This document shows positions 34,788 to 41,996 of a stretch of DNA of 64,000 nucleotides, in pieces (the stretch's first letter is position 1; the number at the start of each line of letters is the position of its first letter). The stretch lies in the NCBI GenBank assembly GCA_003104975.1, contig PQAM01000004.1, positions 168,015-232,014 of the forward strand, given 5' to 3'. The notes below the pieces were generated by a model that saw only the letters and a program-made list of their open reading frames with translations, did not search any database and was not told the DNA's origin. The translations under genes and the position numbers were made by a program. The DNA comes from Candidatus Methylomirabilota bacterium. GTDB taxonomy: Bacteria; Methylomirabilota; Methylomirabilia; Methylomirabilales; Methylomirabilaceae.

Positions 34788-36095
34788 CTACGTTTGGTGC
34801 TCAGGCCTGGCCCAGGCCCCGACCTGGGCTCCAAACGGACAGCGTTGCTCGACAACGTGCCGCTCGAATTCATCGCGAAAGTACTTCAGATAGCTTTCAA
34901 TCGGCATGGCGGCGGCATCGCTTAAGGGGCAGATGGTCTTCCCCTTCATGTTATCGCAGATATCCAGGAGCAGATCGAGATCGGCCTGCCGCCCGCGGCC
35001 TTCTTCAATCCGTCTCAGCGTCTTGTGAAGCCACGCCGTCCCCTCCCGGCATTGGGTGCACTGTCCGCACGATTCATGGTGATAGAATCGAGTCACGATC
35101 TCCCCTACCCGGACCATGCAGGTGGTCTCGTCCATCACAATGACGCCGCCCGAGCCGGCCATCGAGCCGGCCATGGCCAACGATTCGAAGTCCATCCGGG
35201 TATCCAGGTGCCGCTCGGTCAGCACCGGCACCGAGGAGCCGCCCGGGATCACCGCCTTCAGGCGACGCCCCTCGCGCAGCCCGCCCGCATGCTCAAAGAT
35301 CAGCTCCCGCATGGGCACGTCGATCGGGCACTCGTAGATGCCGGGCCGGCGAACGTGGCCGCTGACACCGAAGATCCGGGTCCCTGTGCTCTTGGTGGTG
35401 CCGATGCTCGCAAACCACTCGGCCCCTCGCATGACGATATGCGGGATATTGCTGAGGGTTTCCACATTGTTGACGACGGTGGGTTTGCGATAGAGCCCCG
35501 ATGTTGCGGGAAACGGTGGCTTCAGCCGCGGCAGCCCTCTTTTGCCCTCCAACGATTCCAATAGGGCGGTTTCTTCCCCGCAGATATAGGCGCCGGCCCC
35601 ACGGTGCGCGTGAATGTCGAGGCTGAAGCCGCTTCCCAGGATGTCTGTCCCAAGCAAGCCACGGGCGGTCGCCTCGCCGATCGCCCGTTCGAGAATGCGG
35701 GCGCCCGCGACAAACTCGCCCCTGATGTAGATATAGGCGTTCCGACACCCGATGGCATAACCGGCCAGCATGATCCCTTCGAGGAGTTGATGCGGGTCCC
35801 GCATGATCAACTCGCGATCCTTGAATGTCCCCGGCTCGCTCTCGTCGGCGTTACAGACAAGATACTTGGGAAGGTCCGAATCCTTAGGAATAAAGCCCCA
35901 TTTGACACCGGTGGGGAAGCCCGCGCCTCCCCGCCCCCTGATCCCCGAGCGTTTCACCGCGTCAATCAGGTTGGCAGGCGTATGCTCCTTGAGCGCCTTC
36001 GCAATGGCCTGGTAGCCGCCGGTCGCCTCGTATTCCGCGAGGGTCCCGCGATACCCCGGGATCTCAAACCGCTTTGTGAGGATCTTCTCAATCAT
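34788..36095 (-). CDS. nuoF: NADH-quinone oxidoreductase subunit F
   Basis: 435 residues. It has the FMN and NADH site motifs IRGRGGAGFPTGVKWGF (about 51-67), CNADESEPGTFKDREL, and GAGAYICGEETALLESLEGKRG; the N3 4Fe-4S cluster ligands are SCGQCTQCREG (about 345) and the later TICPLSDAAA. It oxidises NADH and passes electrons to its own cluster and, normally, to NuoG. No nuoG lies beside it or anywhere in the window. Only cluster 1 has the NADH module (E and F). Confidence 0.97.
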   Translation of the reverse strand: MIEKILTKRFEIPGYRGTLAEYEATGGYQAIAKALKEHTPANLIDAVKRSGIRGRGGAGFPTGVKWGFIPKDSDLPKYLVCNADESEPGTFKDRELIMRDPHQLLEGIMLAGYAIGCRNAYIYIRGEFVAGARILERAIGEATARGLLGTDILGSGFSLDIHAHRGAGAYICGEETALLESLEGKRGLPRLKPPFPATSGLYRKPTVVNNVETLSNIPHIVMRGAEWFASIGTTKSTGTRIFGVSGHVRRPGIYECPIDVPMRELIFEHAGGLREGRRLKAVIPGGSSVPVLTERHLDTRMDFESLAMAGSMAGSGGVIVMDETTCMVRVGEIVTRFYHHESCGQCTQCREGTAWLHKTLRRIEEGRGRQADLDLLLDICDNMKGKTICPLSDAAAMPIESYLKYFRDEFERHVVEQRCPFGAQVGAWARPEHQT

Positions 36096-36101
36096 AGATA
36101 T

Positions 36102-36154
36102 GTAGGGGCGCTGCTTGCTGCGCCCTCCTTGGGCAGGATAAATCCTGCCCCTAC
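36102..36154. repeat. GTAGGGGC palindromic repeat, copy 4
   Basis: 53 bp between nuoF and nuoE. Its right end GCCCCTAC provides, on the minus strand, the TAG stop of nuoE (36151-36153). Confidence 0.8.
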
Positions 36155-36627
36155 GGATCTCTGTCGGCTGATTGCTGCTTCAACTGCTCCACCAATCCAT
36201 CCACATCGCTGGGCGAAACCGAACCGAAATAGTCCGGCCCGACCTGGATGACGGGGGCGTGCCCGCACGCCCCAAGACACTCCACCCGCTTGAGCGTGAA
36301 CAGACCATCGGCCGTCGTCTCGCCCGCGCTGACCCCCAGTACCTCTTCAAGACGCCGGATCACCTGCTCGGCCCCCAAGAGCGCACAACTGAGGTTGTGA
36401 CAGACCCAGATCTCGCGCCACCCACCAGGCTTCAGGCGGAACATATCGTAGAAAGTGGCGACCTCTGCGACCTGGATCGTGGGGACGTCAAGACGGGCGG
36501 CCAGCGCACGCATGGCGTCCTCCGTCAAATACCCTGCCTCTTCCTGATACAGGTGCATAAGCGGTATCAGCGCGGAACGCCGATCAGGATATCGCGACAA
36601 GATCGCTTGAATGGCCTCTTCCGTCAT
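36151..36627 (-). CDS. nuoE: NADH-quinone oxidoreductase subunit E
   Basis: 158 residues, thioredoxin-like 2Fe-2S protein. Cluster N1a ligands are CHNLSC (about 76-81) and CLGACGHAP (about 117-125). The start DAIQAIL-like TEEAIQAILSRYPDRRSALIPLMHLYQEEAGYL is typical. It partners NuoF. The stop codon is part of a palindromic repeat, so the last residues (QQSADRDP) may be shortened or replaced compared with the ancestral end. Confidence 0.95.
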   Translation of the reverse strand: MTEEAIQAILSRYPDRRSALIPLMHLYQEEAGYLTEDAMRALAARLDVPTIQVAEVATFYDMFRLKPGGWREIWVCHNLSCALLGAEQVIRRLEEVLGVSAGETTADGLFTLKRVECLGACGHAPVIQVGPDYFGSVSPSDVDGLVEQLKQQSADRDP

Positions 36628-36653
36628 CTCATCTCAAAAGCCAGGTACAGGGT

Positions 36654-36746
36654 TTAGGGGATAGGGTGTAGGGTATAGAAGAAAACTAACGCCCCGCGAA
36701 TTTTCCTTTGTCTGTCTAAACCCTATACCCTTTACCCTATACCCTG
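36654..36746. repeat. Inverted pair of heptamer arrays (GGGTNTA ... TACCCTN)
   Basis: GGGTTTA/GGGGATA/GGGTGTA/GGGTATA on the left and AACCCTA/TACCCTT/TACCCTA/TACCCTG on the right, separated by about 45 nt. The arms could pair into a long hairpin. It lies between nuoE and nuoD1, starting about 6 nt from the nuoD1 stop. Confidence 0.75.
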
Positions 36747-36751
36747 CTTTT

Positions 36752-37906
36752 CTATCGATCGACCTCGCCGAGTACAATGTCGATGCTGCCGATGATCGCC
36801 ACCAGATCGGCCACCAATCGCCCCTCCACCATCCGCGGCAACGACTGCAGGTTCACGAAGGAGGGCGCGCGAAAATGGACGCGGTACGGTTGGTTGCTGC
36901 CGTCGCTGACCAGATAGACGCCATACTCTCCCCTCGGCGACTCAACGCTCTGATACACCTCGCCTGTCGGCACCGTAAACCCCTGCGACCAGAGCAGAAA
37001 ATGGTGAATGAGCGCCTCCATGCTTTGCTTGACCCTCGGCTTGGGCGGCGGGATCAGCTTTGGATCGGCGACGACGACCGGCCCGTCAGGGAGATTTTCC
37101 AGCGCTTGGCGAACGATCGCCACGCTCTGTCGCATCTCAAAGAGACGACACAGGTATCGGTCGTAGACATCGCCATGACTGCCTCGGGACATCTCGAAGT
37201 GAAATTGCTCATACCCCGAATAAGGGTTCGACTTGCGGATATCCCACGCGACCCCACAGGCCCGCAGACTTGGGCCGCTCAGGCCGAGATCGACAGCCTC
37301 GTTCGGCTTGATCACACCCACCCCTCTGGTCCGCTCGATCCAGATCGGGTTATTCGTCAGCAGGTCTTCATACTCAGCCAGACGGTTGGGAAAACTGGTG
37401 ATAAACGACTGAACAGTCCGCTCGAACCCCTCGGGCAGATCGGCAAACAGGCCGCCGATCCGAAAGTAACTGGACATCATCCTGGCCCCTGACACCTGTT
37501 CGTACATGTCGAGGATCGCCTCGCGCTCCCGAAAGGTGTAGAGGAACATGCTCATCGCCCCGATATCGATGGCATGGGTTCCCAGCCAGACCAGGTGGCT
37601 GCCGATCCTGGTCAACTCCGTCAGCATGACGCGGATGACCTGCGCTCGCGGTGGAACCTCGATACCGAGCAGCTTTTCGACGGCCAGGACATAGGCCAGG
37701 TTATTGCTGAGGGGGGCCAGATAGTCCATCCGGTCGGTAACGGGGATGACCTGCTGGTACCGTTTGCTCTCCGCGATCTTCTCCATGCCCGTATGCAGAT
37801 AGCCGATATGCGGCGTGCATCGGATAACGATCTCCCCGTCCAGCTCCAGGACCAGACGCAGCACACCGTGGGTGCTGGGGTGTTGGGGCCCCATGTTGAT
37901 GGTCAT
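36752..37906 (-). CDS. nuoD: NADH-quinone oxidoreductase subunit D (cluster 1)
   Basis: 384 residues starting MTINMGPQHPSTHGVLR, whose His pair lines the quinone site. Further markers are IGYLHTGMEKIAE, RMDYLAP, and the C-terminal RGEYGVYLVSDGS, LPRMVEGRLVADLVAIIGSIDIVLGEVDR. It is the catalytic quinone-reducing 49-kDa homologue, related to NiFe hydrogenase large subunits but without their Cys. It should contact NuoB, which is not encoded here. A GTG 18 nt upstream, overlapping nuoC1, is an alternative start. Confidence 0.96.
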   Translation of the reverse strand: MTINMGPQHPSTHGVLRLVLELDGEIVIRCTPHIGYLHTGMEKIAESKRYQQVIPVTDRMDYLAPLSNNLAYVLAVEKLLGIEVPPRAQVIRVMLTELTRIGSHLVWLGTHAIDIGAMSMFLYTFREREAILDMYEQVSGARMMSSYFRIGGLFADLPEGFERTVQSFITSFPNRLAEYEDLLTNNPIWIERTRGVGVIKPNEAVDLGLSGPSLRACGVAWDIRKSNPYSGYEQFHFEMSRGSHGDVYDRYLCRLFEMRQSVAIVRQALENLPDGPVVVADPKLIPPPKPRVKQSMEALIHHFLLWSQGFTVPTGEVYQSVESPRGEYGVYLVSDGSNQPYRVHFRAPSFVNLQSLPRMVEGRLVADLVAIIGSIDIVLGEVDR

Positions 37907-37916
37907 GGTGCGCTGT

Positions 37917-38423
37917 TCAGCCACCCGCCGTCCCCTCTTCCCACCACCGTGGAGAGGCCTGCACCGGATAATCCTTTCGGAGCGGGAATCCCTCCCACCC
38001 CTCCGGCATAAGGATCCGCCGGAGGTCGGGGTGGGTGTCAAAGCATATGCCGAACATATCGAAGACTTCACGTTCATGCCAATTGGCGGTGCCCCAGACG
38101 GCCGTGACGCTGGGTACAGCCTCACCCTCATCGACCCGTATCTTGAGCCGGATCCGCGATTTGTATTGGAGAGAATAGAGATGGTAGACGACCTCGAAAC
38201 GTGGATGGTCTCCGAACCGATCGACAGCGGTGAGATCAGAAAGGAAATCGTAGAGAAGACCGGGATCCTCTCTTAGGTACCGGCAGAAACGAATAAGGTC
38301 GCCGGACCCGACAAGGAGGGTCGTTTCATTGCAAAAGCTTCTGGTCGAGAAGGCTGCATCTGGGAATCGTTCTCGCAGTTTTGATACGGTGAGATTCTCC
38401 TCGGTCCCCTTTACGTCACCCAT
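37917..38423 (-). CDS. nuoC: NADH-quinone oxidoreductase subunit C (cluster 1)
   Basis: 168 residues. LLYDFLSDLTAVDRFGDHPRFEVVYHLYSL and WHEREVFDMFGICFDTHPDLRRILMPEGWEGFPLRKDYP are the NuoC (30-kDa) signature. Peripheral subunit beside NuoD. It overlaps nuoA1 by 13 nt, leaving no room for nuoB, which normally sits between A and C. Confidence 0.96.
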   Translation of the reverse strand: MGDVKGTEENLTVSKLRERFPDAAFSTRSFCNETTLLVGSGDLIRFCRYLREDPGLLYDFLSDLTAVDRFGDHPRFEVVYHLYSLQYKSRIRLKIRVDEGEAVPSVTAVWGTANWHEREVFDMFGICFDTHPDLRRILMPEGWEGFPLRKDYPVQASPRWWEEGTAGG

Positions 38424-38770
38424 TCCAGGCCCCCCTTCTTCCAGACATACACCAGTCCGATCAGGAGGATACCGAGAAAAAGAACCATTTCCACTAACCC
38501 GAATAGTTTGAGGCTATTCAGGGTGACCGCCCACGGGTAGAGGAACACGATCTCGATGTCGAAGACAATGAACAACATCGCGACCAGGTAAAACTTCACC
38601 GAAAATCGCTGCCGGGCGGAGCCAACCGGATCAATCCCGCACTCGTACGGAATAGCCTTCGCTGGAGTGGGCCGCCGAGGCCCGAGCATATGCGAAACAA
38701 AGAGCGTGCCGAGGGCAAAACCGGTCGCCAACAGGATCAGGATAATAATCGGTAGATATGACAGCAGCAC
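38411..38770 (-). CDS. nuoA: NADH-quinone oxidoreductase subunit A (cluster 1)
   Basis: 119 residues from GTG, three helices. KAIPYECGIDPVGSARQRFSVKFYLVAMLFIVFDIEIVFLYPWA is the diagnostic loop and second helix. It lies near the quinone entry site. First gene of cluster 1; atpE precedes it by 50 nt on the same strand, so transcription may come through from the ATP synthase genes. Confidence 0.96.
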   Translation of the reverse strand: MLLSYLPIIILILLATGFALGTLFVSHMLGPRRPTPAKAIPYECGIDPVGSARQRFSVKFYLVAMLFIVFDIEIVFLYPWAVTLNSLKLFGLVEMVLFLGILLIGLVYVWKKGGLEWVT

Positions 38771-38819
38771 CGTGTCCTTCTCCTGGGCGATCGGTTGTCG
38801 CCCTCAACCTCACTGTCGG

Positions 38820-39200
38820 CTATGCACCCGGCACCACGTACTTGATGAAAGGATTCGCAAAGAAAATGATCAGCGCAACAAGCAACACATAAATCGCCAG
38901 CGACTCGATCAATGCGAGACCGATGATCATCGCAACCTGAATCTTCGGAGCGGCTGCCGGCTGTCGTCCCATCGCCTCCAGTGCGCTGACGATGGCCCGG
39001 CTCTGGCCGATGGCGGCCGCACCGGAGGCAATCGCCATGGCAAATCCACCCGTGAGGACCGAGACGATAAAGAAATTCGACGCGCCCGACGCACTGGATG
39101 ACTCAGGCGCGGCCCCTTCAACGGCGAGAGCGATCTGGGACCCAAATATTAACATGACCGTGACCAACAGCAGCGCGAGCGCTCCTTGCATACGACTCAT
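38820..39200 (-). CDS. atpE: ATP synthase Fo subunit c, with N-terminal extension
   Basis: 126 residues, longer than the usual 75-90 because of a signal-like N-terminus and a Ser/Ala-rich linker (about residues 1-40). The hairpin has the polar loop RQP (about 79-81) and the ion-binding Glu99 in LIESLAIYVL. Gln66, Ser100 and Tyr104 occupy the spacing of the Na+-binding Q32, S66 and Y70 of Ilyobacter c, but Thr67 is Leu. The coupling ion cannot be decided by sequence alone. The ATG at 39200 has AAAGGAG upstream. It forms the rotor ring with AtpB. Confidence 0.93.
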   Translation of the reverse strand: MSRMQGALALLLVTVMLIFGSQIALAVEGAAPESSSASGASNFFIVSVLTGGFAMAIASGAAAIGQSRAIVSALEAMGRQPAAAPKIQVAMIIGLALIESLAIYVLLVALIIFFANPFIKYVVPGA

Positions 39201-39231
39201 CGGCACAACTCCTTTCAGAATTTAGATGGGG

Positions 39232-39951
39232 TTAGTGGTGCTCCTCGTGTTCGACGTGAACGGCTCCGGCGATATAGACCATGGACAGCATAACGAAGAT
39301 AAAGGCCTGAACAAAACTGGTAAAGAGGCTCAGGGGCATCATGATACCCAGATAGATGACGTACGGAATCCCCAACCAGATCAACGACAGCAGGATAATG
39401 ATGACGCTCTCTTCCCCGAAGATGTTGCCGAACAACCGGATCGACAGCGAGATCGGTCTGGCGAGGTGACCGATCAACTCGATAGGAAACATGATGGGCG
39501 CCAACCATATGATCGGTCCGCAGAAATGCCGCAAATAGGCCACGATCCCCTGTTCCCGTATGCCGAAGTAGTTATATGAGAGGAAGATGGTGATGGCGAG
39601 GGCGGCTGTCGTGTTGAGATTCGCCGTCGGGGGCTTGAGGCCGGGAACCATGCCCAGGAGATTGCCGACAAGAATGAACAGGCCGGCCGTGCCGATCAGG
39701 GGGAGGTAGCGTTTGCCGTCGTGTCCGATCATCTGCGTCAGCAGATCCACAAAGGTCTCGATCACCACCTCCATGAAGTTCTGGACCGGCCCCGGTACCG
39801 CCTGGAGCTGCCGCGTCGCCAGATGCGACACGACGATCAGGATGGCCATCACCAGCCATGCCATAGCGATATGTTCCGGTATCCAGGCCCCGGGAATCCC
39901 GATTGCCCCGAGAAAATTCGGAATCTGGAAAACTGTCGGATGATGCTCCAT
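39232..39951 (-). CDS. atpB: ATP synthase Fo subunit a
   Basis: 239 residues, five to six helices. PISLSIRLFGNIFGEE contains the essential stator Arg; MFPIELIGHLARP and the final helices (PLSLFTSFVQAFIFVMLSMVYIAGA) are typical. It forms the ion half-channels facing the c ring. Start ATG follows GGAGG. The b subunit and all F1 genes are not in this window; separated Fo (IBE) and F1 clusters are known in other bacteria. Confidence 0.97.
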   Translation of the reverse strand: MEHHPTVFQIPNFLGAIGIPGAWIPEHIAMAWLVMAILIVVSHLATRQLQAVPGPVQNFMEVVIETFVDLLTQMIGHDGKRYLPLIGTAGLFILVGNLLGMVPGLKPPTANLNTTAALAITIFLSYNYFGIREQGIVAYLRHFCGPIIWLAPIMFPIELIGHLARPISLSIRLFGNIFGEESVIIILLSLIWLGIPYVIYLGIMMPLSLFTSFVQAFIFVMLSMVYIAGAVHVEHEEHH

Positions 39952-40000
39952 CACGCCTCCCCGTTTTTGTGCGGGAAATCACATACAGGCCGCAAAAAAA

Positions 40001-40216
40001 TCAGCCTCCCCAATGTTTGAGATCCTTCATAAGATTGAGAAAACCCGCCGCAACCCCGAAGATAAAGAACAGAATCATCAGCCACGGCGACGTACCCAGC
40101 CAGCGATCCAGGGCGATGCCGATCGCGGCCCCGATGGCGATCGAGGCGGCAAACGTAATTCCGAGTGAGCTCAGTCCCGCGAGCTGCCGCCACAGTCGAA
40201 CCTGATTGTCCTTCAT
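40001..40216 (-). CDS. atpI: AtpI/AtpZ-like ATP synthase accessory protein
   Basis: 71 residues with two hydrophobic helices: LWRQLAGLSSLGITFAASIAIGAAIGIALDRWLGTSPWLMILFFIFGVAAGFLNL. This is the AtpZ/AtpI-like family that precedes atpB and is involved in c-ring assembly or Mg2+/Ca2+ transport. A GTG nine codons earlier is possible. It lies 49 nt before atpB. Confidence 0.85.
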   Translation of the reverse strand: MKDNQVRLWRQLAGLSSLGITFAASIAIGAAIGIALDRWLGTSPWLMILFFIFGVAAGFLNLMKDLKHWGG

Positions 40217-40230
40217 GATCCTGCCGATAA

Positions 40231-40275
40231 CATCCTCCCTCACCCCCCTTTATCAAAGGGGAAATGGGGGGATTT
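40231..40275. repeat. Short C-rich/G-rich palindrome upstream of atpI
   Basis: CCCCCCTTTATC and the partner AAAGGGGAAATGGGGGG can pair; resembles other intergenic palindromes here. It overlaps the possible GTG start of atpI. Confidence 0.5.
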
Positions 40276-40296
40276 GCTTTTACCGCGTTCAATCTT

Positions 40297-40326
40297 ACTC
40301 TAGTCCTCCCCCTTCCGCACTGTCAA
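40297..40326 (-). promoter_or_regulatory. Possible promoter for atpI-atpB-atpE
   Basis: TTGACA, 18-nt spacer, TAGAGT on the minus strand, about 80 nt before atpI. If real, atpIBE-nuo1 has its own promoter apart from the nuo2 operon. Confidence 0.4.
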
Positions 40327-40336
40327 GGTTCGCCCG

Positions 40337-40540
40337 TATCAGTGTTAAGTGTTTAGTGTTGAGTGGCCAGTGTCTACTTGCGTAAGTACTCGTCATACTC
40401 CAACAACCCTATCGTCATTCCGGCGGAAGCCGGAATCCAGTGTTTAGAAGCTTCTGGACCCCGGCTTTCGCCGGGGTGACGGCTGGTTGTAGCGCTGACT
40501 TTTTGCGCCTCGCCACTTAACACTCAACACTCAGCCACTC
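40337..40540. mobile_element. Composite repeat: heptamer arms flanking a palindromic core
   Basis: Left arm AGTGTTA/AGTGTTT/AGTGTTG/AGTGGCC, right arm CCACTTA/ACACTCA/ACACTCA, reverse complements in consensus. Between them (40412-40482) is a GTCATTCCGGCGGAAGCCGGAA...CCCCGGCTTTCGCCGGGGTGAC core like the MITE cores elsewhere. It fills most of the atpI-nuoN2 gap. Confidence 0.65.
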
Positions 40541-40544
40541 TCTC

Positions 40545-41996
40545 TTACCATAGGCCTACGACCGACGCCCTGGCCAACTCCAGGAAGGGACCCGGATAGA
40601 TCCCGATCGCGAGGGTCGCGACCAGTGTGACCAACAGCGCCAGCCGCAGAGGCATGGAAGAGCTCAAGGTCAACCCTTGGGGCGGAAGATCGCGCATATA
40701 CATCGCCACCGTCACCTTCATGTAGTAGAAGAGCGAGATGGCCGAGTTGATGACCGCGATGATCGCCAGCCACACATAGCCTCGTTCGATGGCGGCGCCG
40801 AACAGGTAGAACTTCCCGACAAAGCCGGCCGTCGGAGGGACGCCCGCCAAGGAGAGGAGAAAGATCAACATGACGGCGGCCGCCAGGGGGCTGCGCTGCG
40901 CCAGACCGGTAAAATCGTCGATACGCTCCCCCTTCACCTCCCCCACACAGAGTAGGATCACCATAGCAAAGGCGCCCAGCGTCATCAGCGCGTAGATCAA
41001 GGTATAGAGCAGAACGGCCGAGATCCCAAGCTCTCGCCCTGCCACCAATCCGATCAACAGGTAACCAATGTGAGCGATGGAACTGTAGGCGAGCATCCGC
41101 TTGATATTGCTCTGTGCGATCGCCACCACATTACCCACCGTCATCGTCAAGAGCGACAACAGGTAAAAGAGCAGCGTCCAGCGCTCCTGAAGATCCGGGA
41201 TGGCGACCAGAAAGACCCGCAAGAGGATGGCGAGACCGGCCACCTCCGATGCGGCCGACAGCAGCGCAGCCACAGGGGTCGGGGCGCCTTCGTACACGTC
41301 CGGGATATACATGTGGAAGGGAACGGCGGCAATCTTGAATCCAAAGCCGGCCACCAGCATCACCATACCCAGAATGAGCGCCGGGTTCGAGATCGTATCC
41401 GCCGAGATCATCGAGGCGATCTCTCGCAGGCCGATAGTGCCGGTCAGCCCGTACAGCATCACGATGCCGTACAGCATGATCCCGGACGAAAATCCCCCCA
41501 TCAGCAGGTATTTCAGGGCGGCCTCGCTGCTGCGCTGTTCCCGCTTCAAAAACCCGGCCAGGATGTAAATGCAAATCGACATCATCTCCAGGCCGATGTA
41601 GAGGATCAACAGGTCCACCGCGCTGACCATCAACATCATGCCCAGTGTGGCGAAGAGGATGAGCGGATAGAACTCGCCCTTGTCGATCCGCTCGCTCTTC
41701 AGGTATCCGATCGACATCATCAGGATCAACGCGGCTGAGATCAGAAACACGATCTTAAAAAAGAACGCGAACGGATCGCTGATATACTGGCCGTTGAAGG
41801 CCGATTCCATGGCCCCCCATTGGCCCATGAGGGTCGCGAAGGTGGCGACGACGCCCAGGATGCTGAGATACCCCAGCCAGTCGCGTCCGCCCGGAGGGGC
41901 GATAAAATCGAGCGTCAGGATCACCATGGTCACGAGGCTCAGGATCACCTCCGGCGAGGTCGTCGACAGATCGGCGATGTTGAATACTGGCGTCAT
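40545..41996 (-). CDS. nuoN: NADH-quinone oxidoreductase subunit N (cluster 2)
   Basis: 483 residues, about 14 helices. MSICIYILAGFLKREQRSSEAALKYLLMGGFSSG, VPFHMYIPDVYEGAPTPVAALLS, NIKRMLAYSSIAHIGYLLIGL and LAGVPPTAGFVGKFYLF are all typical. It is clearly diverged from the cluster-1 copy, so the clusters are not a recent duplication. It overlaps nuoM2 by 4 nt. Last gene of cluster 2; atpI follows after a repeat-filled gap. Confidence 0.95.
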   Translation of the reverse strand: MTPVFNIADLSTTSPEVILSLVTMVILTLDFIAPPGGRDWLGYLSILGVVATFATLMGQWGAMESAFNGQYISDPFAFFFKIVFLISAALILMMSIGYLKSERIDKGEFYPLILFATLGMMLMVSAVDLLILYIGLEMMSICIYILAGFLKREQRSSEAALKYLLMGGFSSGIMLYGIVMLYGLTGTIGLREIASMISADTISNPALILGMVMLVAGFGFKIAAVPFHMYIPDVYEGAPTPVAALLSAASEVAGLAILLRVFLVAIPDLQERWTLLFYLLSLLTMTVGNVVAIAQSNIKRMLAYSSIAHIGYLLIGLVAGRELGISAVLLYTLIYALMTLGAFAMVILLCVGEVKGERIDDFTGLAQRSPLAAAVMLIFLLSLAGVPPTAGFVGKFYLFGAAIERGYVWLAIIAVINSAISLFYYMKVTVAMYMRDLPPQGLTLSSSMPLRLALLVTLVATLAIGIYPGPFLELARASVVGLW

